Of a stretch of 64,000 bases of DNA, positions 35,528-50,500 are shown in pieces. The notes beneath the pieces were generated by a model. That model had not been told where the DNA came from. It ran no database searches and saw nothing but the letters and a program-made list of their open reading frames with translations. A program made the position numbers and the translations under genes. The DNA comes from Sclerodactyla briareus (taxonomy: Eukaryota; Echinodermata; Holothuroidea; Dendrochirotida; Sclerodactylidae). Positions within the stretch are counted from its first letter, which is position 1. The number at the start of each line of letters is the position of its first letter. Where the stretch lies: positions 62,001-126,000 of the forward strand of contig JAODTK010004821.1 of assembly GCA_026419785.1 (NCBI GenBank). The letters are read 5' to 3'.

Positions 35528-38500
35528 CTGAAAAATACTGTAGTGATGACTAAATAAATTTGTAAAGCAGTAACAATCAGTTTTTCTTACTTTTATGTGC
35601 GTGAGAATGAGTGAAAGGACAATGACGCCACTCTCCTGTTGAAACTGCCTTTCTCAGTTAACTGGGTCTTCAGCAATCTAGTACCCTCCTTGCGAATGCT
35701 TCTCTTACACCATCTACTACTGTTGGTGCACAGTGCGAGGTTTGGTCACTCATGATGATGCTCCAATGCTGTACATCTGAGGTGTTTTCGGGGGTAAAAG
35801 TCCCACTTGGGCCATTTTATGAGATTTCACAAATCCTCTCCATTGAAATGCTTGATCAGGCTACATGTAGATGGAAAGGTTTTCGAAGGGGCAGTCTGCA
35901 ATTGTCTCTGCCTATATGAATAAAGCTACTGGGTCATTGGCACTCTCGTTAGCATTAGTTGCCGCAAGATGATATCGCCTCTTTGAACTGACATTACCTC
36001 ATCTTCGTCTGCCTCAGCAGGAGGCTGCTCCACTGGCAACTTATCCATCTCGTCGTCCCGTCAGACCTCTGGCGTGGGGACAGAGCAGTTATCATGGAAC
36101 TGTCGCAGCACTTCAGCTTGCTCCTTTAGACAGTCTACCTCTGACTTGGTCCTGGGATACCAGCTGGAATCTTGTGGGGAAAAAAAAAATGCACATTGTT
36201 ACTGAGATATCAAGGAAGAAAGTGGGACGACAAAAGTCATGGTTCAGTTGCTTAGATCAACCCAGTTCTCTGTAGGTACATGAAGTTATTGTACAGACTG
36301 TCGCATAATGAAACTGTCGTTTGTGGATCCATGGGTGTCACTAGTGGGGCAACGGGGGCCATGTCCCCCAACTTTCTGGACAGCCTCGATTTTGTATCAC
36401 GTTGTTACGCTTATTCTAGTGGAAATCACAATCGTTCAACCATCTCCTCTTTCACATATGGTGCAGAACTTTGGAGGTTTGCAAGGTCACCCACAACCGT
36501 GTGTCAAAGTGTGTGCCCCTAACCAACGTGTACCAGGCACCTGGTCATTTTATATAGCGGTGTTGGGCGGTGGTTCCCAGTGATAATCATAATTTGATGA
36601 TCGTCTAAAAACTGATTCAATTTTTTTCTAACCAAAACAATAATCGTGTTGGAAATTCCAGGTGTGGACCCCAGGTGAAGATCTGGACCCGACTTGGGCC
36701 AAAGTCAAGGATTACCCATGTTCATACCGAGTTCTGAAATTTTAAATCAAATAGCCAAAAGTGCATAAATCTCAGTGTTTGGCGCGCATGGCGTTCTTCT
36801 GCCATGTAAATGCTTCAAATAAAAGAAGCCATGGGGCAGACAGCCCCCCTCTCCAGTGAAAAATGCCCGGAAAACATGTGAAAAAAAATTCGCGCGCGCT
36901 AGTAATTTCCAGAGGAATGACAAGCTTTCTGCTCCCAAATTGGATCGGTCCCGTATGCCTATGGCTTTTCCCTTCGATGCCACCAGGGACCCCTGGATCC
37001 CAGGCAAACAAAGCCAGAGTAGAAAAGGTAATAAAAAAAAAAAACCATGTGTGACATTTGGTCAATCATCTTAGTATGCACAATGACAACTTTTTTGTCT
37101 GTCTTTCACTCAAATCACACATGTAGAATGGGTGCTGTTGAGCCTGGCAGGTGTCGATCTTGAGGTTATGAAAATCTAAAATTCCTCTTGGTGCGCTTCA
37201 CGCCAACCGATGATGGGGCTCCGCTTAAATGGGTAATTTGCATTCGATGTGTCCCCCCACTTTCAGCAAGGCGATCGCCCCCAGTGTTTCCATCTAATAG
37301 TCACTATGCAAATCAATTCAGGGCATTAATGTGTTACTGTTAGATTTTGGTATTAGCATTAAACACCCTACTAATCAGTGATCAGTTCCAAATTCGTAAG
37401 GACTGATTATTGACAATGACTACTAAAGAGTAAAGAAGTAATAAGTTTTGTGGAAATGTGACTAAGATTGCCTAAATTATGCAATTAAACACAATATTCA
37501 ACTTCCTATTGACCAATTTGATCACTCCACATGTCTCAGGACCACACTTTGTACATTTCATGGGAATTCAACAGACTTGGATTTGCATGAATGGAGCAAT
37601 TTATACACACTGCATAACCCCAGGACTCGAGTCAATGATAACATTTTGGGGGACTAAACTAAAGTAGACCGTACCAAGGCAATCAAGCTTCAGGAAATCG
37701 AACCAACTTCAAAATTTGGAAAACACCATGCGAAATAGACCACACTGAATGAACTCCAGTGTCCTCCAGCCTTTTTGAATAATACAATTTTATATGGTGC
37801 ATAATCACAGGCCTGGAGTGCTCTATTCACAGAAATGAGTGGTGATGGAATGAGCAAAAGGAATAAAGCAAAGTGCTCAATTCCTTGTTTACCCGTCATG
37901 GTATCTCAATACCTCTTAAATATTTAAACATTCATTGTCATCATTGACTAATCCCCTCAAAACATAGCAACCATAACAACAGACTGGGTCTTTAGATCCT
38001 ACCTACCCTGGACTCTCTGGTTAGAAACCAATTAATGAGTTGATAGTTCCCTCCAGATTTCCATATTGTCCAAACAAACTATAGTCATTACTTCCCTGCT
38101 GTCTCACACACTACCAGTGCAATATAACTGCTCTACTGAGGTGTAACCTGACCCCCTGTAGCATGGACTTGTCTACCTCCTTATCCTCCTCCTTATGTCA
38201 ACAAGCCGTTGACTTGTCTTGTCAGAGTGGGCCGAAGCAAGGTGACGGCTGGTGCTGGAAGCTCATAGTACAGGGATGAGAGAAATTTTGGAATAACTAT
38301 TAGGATTTAATGAACATCTGATTATTAGCCTTAACTACCTTTTAAGACATAATGTCAGAATTCATGAACAATATTCTCCTTGATAATGAGCACTATGCCT
38401 CAACATTCCAGCCATATCGCATACAGTTTTTTTGAAGTTGGTTGTAGAAAATGCTATTATTGAGCAGTTTTTTGTCCATATGTGACTTTGAATTACATTT

Positions 38501-41500
38501 GATGACATAACATTTTTTTATTGAAAATTTTACCCTTGATGATATGCATTACGTCCCGAAATGTCAGCCATATCGCAACAATCACTAGAAGTTGTTGCAG
38601 AAATGTTATTATTTGGCAGCTTTCTGACCTGAAATGACCTTTGATGACATGATGGTTTTTATGAAAAAAGCTTGCCTTGATGTGATGCACCAAGCCCCAA
38701 AAGCATTATATAAGCAGATATACACGCCCCATGCTATCGCCCAAAAGGTATCCAAATCGACCTTTGGCCCCTTGTAACTTGGAGACGCGCAGTGTCATAT
38801 CGAAGCGGGAGTTGGTTTCGTCTATGTAGCACACAGGGCTTTATACATACCTAAAAATGGATAGTTTTTATTTCTTGCCTTAACTCCTACAATAAACACA
38901 TTTTCTTAAAACTTGACCTTTTGACCTCGTCTAACTGCACTCATTCCAATTGCTAGATTCTGCAAATTATTCACATTTTTTTTCACTGTTGTAATTATCA
39001 GGATCAAGGTGTACCATCTCCACACCAAGTTTCATGAGGATTCAACTAACTTTAAAATCTGCATAAATTATGACAAATTAGACTAGGTAAATGCGAATTA
39101 GTAACATTAAATGACCTTTGGTGACCTCATCCATACTGAAAAATTATTGGGACTATAGATAACCATTTCACTGAGTTTCGTCTAAATCCAACGAACTTCA
39201 AAAATAACGCAGAAATTATACAAATTAGACTACTCAATTAGCATATATCATAACCGAATCTAATCTCATCTTTACACCAGCTTCCGGGCCAATTTCATTA
39301 ACTTATGGCAATTTTAGGCAAATGAGAATGGTCTTTTCGGGACGTAAAGTGGATGCACTCGACAACTCTTCACCACTCACCTTCACAACAGCTGTGCCAG
39401 CATAGGCTTTCACGGTCGGAGATATCGTACCGCACATAAGGACGGCAGACAGACACACAACAAGTGACCACTATGTCTCTCCTCGAACAGAGTTCAGGCG
39501 AGAACAAAACGATCGACGTCCCTGCTGTCATCCATATAGTTTGTGGAAATTTTTCCTTCCCTTTTCTTTTGCATGAGGAGACACAAATGACAGGTGGTCA
39601 GGACAACTATAGCCATCACTAAATTTGAGCTATTTCAATCCCACTTTGAGGAGAAACCATTTGAGGAGCTCCCTCCTTCCACTGGTAGCCTATAATACTG
39701 TGAAGTGACAATTCCAGCTCTGAGGCAGCCACGCCCGCGTTAACAGTGTTGGGTCTAGTCCAGCATCCCGAGTCGAGTCCAAGACCGAGGCCTCAAAAAT
39801 CCGAGTTCCGATCCAAGAGTCCCTAATACACTTGGCTTTCAGCAAATAAATAGGCCTAGTAATGGTCCAAATAGCAAGTTTATTACAGTTTAGATGTTGC
39901 ATTCCCAAGATGTATATGATTTATTGCCATCGTCCCAAGCAAAATTCTATTGAAGCTTCCACACGTCCCATTCAAGAGCTGGATGCTCATAAGAAATTTT
40001 CGTAGGCAAGGGCCATGGTAATTGCAATGGAATGTGCCGAAACTAACAACATAAATGACTAAACAATCCATATAATACTACGTACTCGCCCCTGCCTACC
40101 TACTATGTGGAGACCTTAATAATTGTCCAGGCAGTAGTTATGGCACTAAAGTATTGTTTCATTGCATTTCGATAACACCATTTCGGATTTCCACAGTCTT
40201 GCGGTGAATGCGGCATGTTCTCTTGTCCTGTGCATGTGACACCTTTGCTGTCGACTGGCTCCAACAGGCACACGAGTTTTATTCTGCCCTAATGATCTGT
40301 CCAATTTGTATGGAGCGAATGTGGACATTAACAACGAAGATATCACAGTTGTTCACCATGTTTGATTATCAATGTTGAATTTTGCCATTATTCATTTCTC
40401 ATGATTTTCAGGATTTTTTGCCAAAGATTTTTTTGAGCGATCTGAACATGGACTCGACTGAGTCCCACAGCCGAGTCCGAGTCTTTAATCCCTGAGTCCG
40501 AGACCAATTCCTTGAACATCGGCCTCGAGACTGGTCTCGAGACCGAGAACCGGACTCGAGTCCTCTAACACGGCTTTAACAGGGGATATAGTTACATAGA
40601 GTTGTGCCCAGTTACATTACAACCCCCGCCCGTCGATGCGCATCACTGACTCCACAAGCCTCCATTGAATCCCTCATCTCGGACAGCCAGAATTAGATCA
40701 CATGTGCCCACTTCCATTCAAAACCACCCTCCCGGCAACATCGAGGATGGTTTTTTTTTTCAATTTTATTAACAGATACTCATACATATACACCACGACA
40801 TGGATGATCTGGCTAAACGGGAAACTTTTCACCTCTTGAATATGTCTATTTTGCCGCATGCTGTAGTCTTCAGAGTACTCATTAATCAACTTTTCCAAAA
40901 CTTATTGCAAAACTTTACAGAACATTGGCACTGATCGGAACGTTCTCATAGGGCTAATTTGTGCTGCATGGGTGTGTAAAAATCATTCGGTGATCTCTCC
41001 GTAATAATTCACTGGCCTGGCGTTAAATTCAGAATTATTTATTTATATATCTCTAGAATTGTTGCATCTGCAGTTTCAATCAGCATATCATTCGGTTATT
41101 TTTTATGACAAATCATGATCGGTGGTGAGCAGACCACCAAAATTTTGGTGCACCGTTTTAACCGTTTTCGAAAACCGAGTGTTTCGGTGCTATAAAAACA
41201 CAGGTGTTAACGTGCACCTTTAACAACTGCAACCGCCTACTTGTCTGCTAGTACCTTTTGTGGTGCTCTGGGGTTATCACGGAAACGTTCGTATTTCACA
41301 GCTGGGACTTCTGTACGCGGGTCTAACCTGTACTCATCGAGAGAGCTGAATGGCTGTGCTCCCGTGTCTGGCTCCACTCTACTGTCCTCTGATCTGAGCG
41401 TGTATTTGGGACTTCCGGCCAGCGGTACACACCATTATACATGTATTAGGAAGTTGCGACGGGAGATCGAACTAGAGCCTTGCATATGCAGCCGCGCCTA

Positions 41501-44500
41501 TGAATTACTAAGTACGGACCGCTGCTCACTGCAGGTGTCATATTAAAAATATATTCAGATCAGAGCAACGCTCAGGATGGTGAGTTTAACGGACATCGGA
41601 TGGATGGAATTTATAATCCAATCCCGACTGTCACAATCGCGTGGGCAAGTTAGCCAGCTTGTCTATTTTCACGAGCCTGCTGGGCAGCCGGGGGTGCTTC
41701 ATTCTGACATTTTTTCTGCTGAGTAGAGTGATTGGTGGGTGAAATTCGACATTAGCAAAACATCTGTAGAATTTGTTGGTTCATCAAGGAAATATTTATC
41801 AATGTCATCAAAAATCGGGAGAAAAATATCAAAATTTGTACTTCTGCGGCAAGTTTGGAATGTTTATGTAACCTGTCAGCTGCCCTGGGTATTATTCGCG
41901 AAAGCACTCGATCGCCAACATTTGGCCAACAGCCTCTTTGTCAGATATTTAGCATTTCATAGGATAGGTTTGCGACTAACTGCATAATTGTTGTTGAAAT
42001 GTTCTCATGTAACTCTTCAAGATGAGTTAATCATCAGCGTGAAAGGACAAAGCAATCATACAAAGTTAATGTTAAAGTCCAATCATGAAACTGATGTTCC
42101 AATTTCGAATTGCATGTTGCTGAACCTCCCAGGGTGATGTCGCATTCAGAAAAGGTATGTGACAGATACCAACATTGCATAGAGGACAAGGGGCATCTCA
42201 AAGTATGTTATCCAAGATCTCCTACAAAACGTCAGGTATATGTTCAATTTAAGGTATTACGAAATGGACCGTTGTCCTTACCTGGTTTAGGAAGCTGACT
42301 ACCTTGTGCTGAGTGGCTTCATCCTGGATGCACTCTGGAACCAAAGTCTCATGAACAGTTTCCTGAAAGGAGGGGACAGTCATTCTAAAATTGCTTGTGG
42401 TCTGACTGATAACTCCATTCTTTGTACAACCACAATGGGTCTGAAATATTTTCCAAAAGATTGACATCTGCGATCTTTGTGTACAGTGAAAACGGGATTG
42501 AAGAGGTCTAAAACAAAGTGGGAATTATGGTCATCTTTGACGTTCAGATGACAAAAAATAATTGAGCCCTGATCGCGTTAAATGTAACTACAGTACATCC
42601 TAACATGCGATATTACCACAATGACTGACCGTGAGCCTAGCCAGCCATGTTCATAAGAATCATAACATGACCTTTAGCTTCATGGAAGGCCAACCCAGAC
42701 AACAAACATCAAGTGCCCCATGGTATGCCAAACAACAAGCCATAATTGTTACCCAATTGGGAACACATTATGTTGGTAAAACATGCCTCAAACATGCACG
42801 TACCATTTCTATATGTGCTAGTTCAAAGAATCAATATTTCCATTAATGAACAATTAATGCTTTTTTGAAAGTATTTGCATTTGCAGTGTTCTCTTATTAG
42901 GAAAATATGGTAAAGTGGGGGGATAACGTATTTCGTTGCCGTGCGGGTATCGGTTTTCGTGCGCCTTAGGCTTTTGCGTACTTTGTTACATGATGCACGT
43001 ATCCATAGAATAGAGGTGCTAGAATGTTTCGAAACACGCTCATAATTCTTCATCAGTAGGCATACCAAACGGGCTCGGAAGGAAATTGCTGGGAACAAGA
43101 CAATATCGTGCAACTTTACGAACGAACTACAATCATTTTAGTAAACACTTTCATAACATACCGAAAAAAAAAAATCTGTCAAATTTGTGATGGAATCTGC
43201 TCCCTCCCAGTTTTTGCTATTCGGGTATATTGAAGATGGACAACCAAAATCAGCATTATCTGTTACATCGTTACTATTAAATACTCCTGCTGACGCTCAC
43301 GAGGTGCCGAAATTGCAACTTCGGCTTCAGGCTCAGTGGAATGTTTGTTTCACATCACGCTAACGAACACACACTTTGTATTATGTTCTGTGTAAAATAA
43401 ATTTTTTAGGAGGTTGGGAGCGAGGCATGAAAAACAGGAAACTTCATTGTGATATTTTGTCATTTTAAGATCACCGATTGTTTGTCAAAAGCCGACACCA
43501 TTGCCCATGCAATCTTCAAAACATTATAGAATACGCAATTCGATGAATTAGATGCTGATTAATAATATTTAATACTGCCCTCAACTGCACGAATGCATAT
43601 ACCCTTGACGGTGTGTTTGCAATGTACGAAGTCCTCCGTCTGTTCTCTTTTATCAATTCTATGGAAAGCATCAGTGCTCGGTAAAACCAATTCTGAGGTA
43701 GAAAAAATATCAAGACAAGGGTAAGAATGATGTATTGGCTCCATTTCCCAGAAGCAGAGAAATAAGCCTCATGGTGCATGAAATCTGATACCCCCATTAT
43801 CTAACTTGCCTGAAATCTACCAACGAACTGCAATCACTAACTATGCTAACTCATAATGCATGAGGGGATCAACAATATGGACAGTCAGATAGAAACCTAA
43901 TCAACAAAGTGACCACTTTGTCTCTCCTTGAACAAATGTTTGGGCGAGACGAAATAGTAAGTTAGCATAGGATTGCTCACCAAATTGTAACCACTTACTT
44001 GAGCAAACTCACTGAAGCTGCCATGGCAAGATGATTAACGACAGGGTTGTATTTGGAGAGAAGGACTGAAAAAGCCTTTGGTATCAGTGGCAGAATATTG
44101 TGTTGCTGAGGAACAAGATAACAACATGCAATGATTTAGATGTATTCATATGACAGAATTGAAGAAATAACTTGGAAGCCAAAAGGCTTAGTGATTCCTT
44201 TACTCTTTCTGACAACCTATAGCCATCCCAGACAAGGTGATCACCAAAATTGTCTCGCCTGGTTGCGCGATCAGTGGTTTTCTCATTATTCCTACACAAA
44301 CCACCAACTAGTTCATGCAGACAAATCGTCATGTCAAACGAAATCACATATTCACATAATAACCATAAAAATTCCTAAAAATAACTGACCAATAAGTTTG
44401 ACTCTTAATACAAAGTCCCTTAATTGAAAAAAGTTTATCGCTCAGTCAACTCACCTCTTTGACCCAAAATCCAACTTGAAATGTTCTAAATCCCCTTAGC

Positions 44501-47500
44501 AGCCTGGGCTTCTTTGCCTTTTAAATGAAAATTCCATTCATTATTTGTTGCCTTCTATTTTCCAATCAGCCAGGACATGCCTCCCCCCCCCCCCTCCCTG
44601 CCAGGCAGCAAACACCCTCTTCCCCGCCTCCCCCGCACACCAACAAACTGTCCCCACGCAGTAGTCAAGGATGTCCCAAAATATATCTATCTATTAATTG
44701 CCTATTTTGATATATAACTGACATATTATAGCAACATAGCCAAAGACCATTTCCAAGTACCAGGCCTTGAATAATCAAACATAGGTGATGACAGATTGAT
44801 GGGCTAGCTTTTGACCCCTGCAAGCCCCTCAGTAAGAGTAGAAGATGTTCTCTTCAGGACATGAGGCATTTATGCATTGTATGCACAAAGTAATTGAAAA
44901 TGGTGCAGTCCAGGCACATATCCAGGGGGGGGGGGGGTGTTGTGGCAATTCATCCCCAAGGCAAGAAGATATGAAGAAAATGTTACAGTATTTTTGTAGT
45001 CTAATCAACCTAATCAAATTGGTGGGTAAGAGAGGGTTAGCTTGTCAGTGGGCAGCTTATAACAGCAGCTGTTACATGATGCACATACTAATACAGAATA
45101 CAAATTAGGCACATACAATGAGAATAACAGCAGTAAAATTGTCACAGGAGCTATGGTTTACTCGTTCCTCAGTGCTTTATTCTAACAGAAGCTATTATAT
45201 GATTGAATTCAATCAAATTCATGAACATCAACACATCAGATAAAAAAAAATGGTTAATGGACCATACCTACCGAGTTTGGCGAAATTCTTACCAGTTGGG
45301 GAATTGGAATATATTATGCAAATCAGGCACATACAATAACCTCTACTGACCTCAGCTGCACCTTCAAAATGATCAGGATGAAAGGTGGATCACAACTACT
45401 AAGTTTTGTGGAAATTCAACAAACTTTCAAAAATTGCATAAAACCTGCAATTAGACACATTAAATGACCTCCAATGACCCCGACGTCACTTTTCAATTTC
45501 TCGGGAACCATGTAGACCACATCCACCAAGTTCGTGAAAATTTGACAAACTTGAAAATTCATATAAATTATGCAAATTAGACACACTTATTTAGCATATT
45601 TTAGGCTGAAAATCGAATAAGTTCATCTACCTGTCATCCAGGTCCTTACATCCCAAACTACATCACTGTAGCACATAACGGTTTCTTGCATAATCATTCT
45701 AACAAGCTTGAACAATAAATTACATAAAATAAGCTAATTACCCAACTCAATGACTTCACTGCCCAAAATCTAATCAGATTGTGTACACCCAACCCCGGTG
45801 CTACCAGTTACAAATTCGGCCCCTCACAGTTTGTGAGAAATCCTGCTAACAAGAAAGTGGAACATCAACACAACCACATAAACATACACACACAGACGCC
45901 AAAGCGACCACTAAGTCTCTTCCTGAATTTCATTCAGGCGAGACAAAAAACTGGGAGATTGTACCAGCTCATTATGGGAAATGGGGAAACATAGCGTCTG
46001 ACAAATTCCCATTTTCCTAACCAACTGATAGGGTTCCTATACTCTTGATAGGATAGCTACACACTAATTTCAAGGATTTCAGACTTGACTTTGGTGACCT
46101 CAAAACAATAGGGTTCATGATTCAACAATCGGGAACACAATCAAGTATGATCTTCATCCATTCAGGTGGGGTCGAGCTTAGGTCGTTTTCCACAAGCCAT
46201 AATGGCCAAAATATTGACTTTTCACAAATTTCCTATTTTCGACCAAAATTCACCTGACCTATACCGAAAACAATAGGGTTCCTTACTCCCCATAAGAAAT
46301 CTACATAAACAAACCAATTTTCAGCCCCATATACCAACCATTCTGCATTCGGAGGACTTACAAGTTTTTCAGACTTTGACCTCTGGTAACCCAGATTGAC
46401 CTCTGACCTGACCCCCAGAACAATAGGTTCATGTCCTCATCATGGGGAACACACATACCAGGTATGAGCTTCATCCATCCAGGTGGGGTCAAGTTACCGT
46501 GCTTACACAAGCCAAAATTGGCCAAAATATTGCTTTTTCAAAATTTTTCTTTCCTCTCATCCGACCAAATTCACCCCTTACCTATACCAAAAACAATAGA
46601 GTCCGTGTACTCCCTATAAGAAAGCTACACACTAAATTTGAACCCGATCAGACCAACCATTCTGGACTTATCGTGTTCGCCTGCCGAAGAGGTCAATTCG
46701 TTTCAGGGATGAGCTTAATAATAATAATATAAAAGTAAAACTTCAGGACTAAATCTGCTTGATGGGCTGGCTGGGAACAACCCCCCCCCCCCTCCCATGA
46801 TAGAAATGAATCAGTTTTCAGGTGTTTCTGGCGATCCTCAACAATCAGAGGGTTTGATCAATAATCTTGGGAGGTCCGGATGTGCACATTTGGCCCCTGG
46901 ACTGGAAGAAGTACCAGCTAAGTAACACTTGCGTGTTGATGAATAAAATCAATACTGTCCAAAACCATCCCTTTCGAAAATAGTTGCCTCTCGCAAGGTG
47001 TGAGGCCGGTGACTCTTGAACTGTAACCACTGCACCTTGCCTCTAATAGCTCGAGTCTTGCAAATTGTGGACATTTTTGGTCCAAGCAAATCTCAACTTC
47101 TGAGGAATTCTGCATAGCCGACAGAGACTTGTAATACAAATTGGCACGCGCAGATAGGAAACGCGTGCTAGCAGACCTGTGTATATCGTCCACTACATAT
47201 CACAAAGCCAAGAACAGCAAGACGATGTCTTATTCTAGAACAAAATGCAAAATCTCTGATGGCAGTGTCTGCAATCAATAACTGGTCTTGTTTGCTTCCA
47301 AACAGCACGAAGCAGGCTTAATACTGAGACAGTCTGTCAATAATTCTTTGTGTTTCATTCCCATCATATCTGTTTTTTCACTGTTTGCAATGGAGACCTA
47401 CAACACCATATGTATACTTTGACCTATGCCGATGTGGTGTGACCTATGCGCTATTTGGTGACCTATGCGCTATGTGGTGTGACCTATGCGCTATGTGGTG

Positions 47501-50500
47501 TGACCTATGCGCTATGTGGTGAACCTAGCCTATGTTGTGTGACCGATGCGCTATGTGGTGTGCCATGCGCTATTGGTGTGACCTATGCGCTATGTGGTGT
47601 ACCTATGCAGCTATGTTGTGTGACCTAGCGCTATGACCTATGCGCTAAGGTGGTGGACCTATGCGCTCACGTGGTGTGACCTATGCCTATTTGGTGTTTC
47701 GTGACTGATGTTCATGACTAATCTGGCTAAAGTGACTCCGGGAATGAATTCTTCCCCACTAAAATAGAAGAGTCTTTGAAGTCATGGTTTCAATCACTCT
47801 CGAGAAGCAAATCATCGCAGTGATTCCTTGCATAGACACTTACATGGCTCTCCCCACTATCTTCACAATGGGTGAATGTCCTCCTGTACAAGTCTGAACT
47901 TGATCTGGCCATGCAGTTGAACGTGTTGCAAGTTCCCACTTTTTTTTTTCCCCCATAATTGACCTCGACTGACAACAAAGTCAACAGGCTCTATCTACAA
48001 CCATGGAAACATGTCCTCCTCAGTTGAACCGGATATGATCAGGCGTGTCTGACTAATCTTGTTTACAAGGTAGATGTTACCGCATACATACATACCCACG
48101 CATGGCGTATAGATTTCTCGAAACTCCCGTTTCACTGGCAAGTTGATGGATCTAGTGAACTCAGTTACAACTCAGTTATCGCAAAGAAAGGGATGCCTTA
48201 TGACTGAATATATCCATTTCTATTTTTGGTTTTTTGGGTTTGTTTTCCAAGCCGGAAAAATAGGTCCAACAACATACCTGGATGATTGACGTCAGGTCAA
48301 GCTTTCTAAGCTTGTTGAGCAAAGAGAGAAGACTGCATTGGAGCAGCAGGGATGACGAAGATGACGGTTTTGTAGCAGTGGGCTTTAAAGAAACCGATCG
48401 GAGAGAAGGTTGTATAGATTTAGGATGCTACAAGTAGCTTCGTGAAACACATTTACAGAAATATTTAACCAAGCCAAAAGGCTTAGTGTTTCCTTGACTC
48501 TTTCTGACAACCTATAGGCCATACACATTACAAATGGGATATTGTACCAGCTCCATATGGGCAACATACATCTGAAAAATTCCCATTTTCCTCCCCCAAC
48601 AACCCTGGGTTCCTATAAAAAGACACTACACACTAAATTTCAGGTTTTCAGACTTTGACCTTCTGGTGACCTCTGAGCTGACCCAAACACAATAGCAAAC
48701 ACCAAATTTCAACTTGATCAGACCAACCATTTCTGGACTTATCGTGTTAACAAGGTTTTCAGACTATGACCTCTGGTGACCTCAGATGACCAAATTGGCC
48801 CAAATCTCAACTTTTCACAAATTTTCTATTTTTTGACCAAAATTTAAAACCTGACTCGAACCAAAAACAATAGGGTTCCTGTACTCCCCCATATAGAAGC
48901 TCTACACAAATTTCAACTTGATCAGACCAACCATCTGGTTTCAGACTTGGACCTCTGGTGACCTCTGACAGACACCAAAAACAATAGTTCTGTACTCATC
49001 ATGGGGGAACACACATACCAAGTATGAGCTTCATCCATCCACGTGGAGTCGAGGTATAGTTTTACCAAGCGGGGGTCACATACATACATACACTGCCGCA
49101 CTGGCATGACTGCATAACTTCCTCTTGCCTTCGTTCAAGGAATCAAAAACGATTTTGAACAAAGCTAATACTACCCAAAGTAATGAACTGATTTTGAATG
49201 TATGACAAATTTCAGTACTAATTCAGATTCAATGTTTGAAAGTCCAACGGTGTGCGCTCACTTAAGCCTCATGATAGGAACGTTGACACTGTGTAGCATG
49301 TATACAATGTACAACCAAGTTGGAGCAAGCAAAATGTCTTTACCCATATTTTTCTTCGAGAAGTACTTGCCAGGCAGAGAGTCTTACCTATACATGGCTA
49401 GGCAAGAAAGCAGACCTGGATACTGCATATACTGTCAGCTGTGAATCGTTCTCAAGAATGAAATGAGGTCATGTCTTTCCTGCAGTACCTCAATGTGGTG
49501 GTGGAGGTTATCTGCACAACAGACCAAGACACGGATATTGGACCTTGCTCAAGGGTATGCACATCACCATAGTGTGGTGGCGCAAGCCAATCAAATTCAA
49601 GCCCAGTCAAATTCAGATAAAAAAAATTCTGACTATTACCCACAAAACAAGAGAACAGAGAATAAGACAGTGATGACCCAAGAATATATATCTGTTGAGT
49701 TTGTTTCAATTGATGGGGGGAAAATCACACAGTAATGGTCGGTGTTTCCTTTAAAATTTAGACAGTGAGTCAAAATTGCCATTTTCCCCATTTTGAGAAA
49801 TTGTGGTGAGTCAAATTCTCTAGTGTGCACCTTGGAGTGCAGTACAAAACCCTCTTCTTAACTTCTTGCTCTGAAGGTCAGTGTGTCAAATTCGGAGGAG
49901 TGTAAAAACGGCATCATACGGCTTTTAAAGGAAACACTGGTAATGGTACCCCATTAGCCACTGGTGTTTTAGCGGCTATTCAACCGAGGGCACAGATGAA
50001 ACATAAACGTGTATGCTTCTCAGGGCTATCCCCCCCACAATAACCACTTCCTATGCTTCAGAAGTACTGGAGAGCATAGATGAGTTCTATAGTCACACAG
50101 TTTGAGGGTTGTCGGTTTTGATGAAGCACATATTTCATCATCATTCCATCTAGGGGGGCTCCAATTACCCTTTGGAACATAGAATCCTGGGAACTTTGAA
50201 CCTTGTAAAACAATCAATATCGCCGGAATATCAACACTGGAGAAACCTTGTAATCATCGAGAACATTCAGTACATTTCAGCCGCACCCATGGAACAGCCA
50301 CCCTCAAGAACCCTGGTGGACCAATCTCTAACATCCAGCCCCCTATAACCACACAGGGAACAACACCAGTACAGACAAAGTATCAGGCGCATACTGAGAG
50401 ATTTGTCTTGGGGGGGGGATTTGAGGTCGAACCAAGGGAAGTGCCAACCCATAAATGGCGTCACCCTCCCTATTGGCAAATGAGTACAATTTATGGGCCT

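Noticed and set aside
41241-41546. Plus-strand open frame of 101 codons with TATAAAA-like sequence upstream
   Set aside because: No splice partners or family match. It lies in a FIRRM intron on the opposite strand. Possible, but unsupported.
46845-47193. Minus-strand open frame of about 90 codons
   Set aside because: Part of it looks tRNA-like (GTTCAAGAGTCACC). No splice sites fit the FIRRM phase.
47446-47628. Cys-periodic small protein (TYALCGV repeats)
   Set aside because: It is the translation of a 21 bp minisatellite that changes frame repeatedly.
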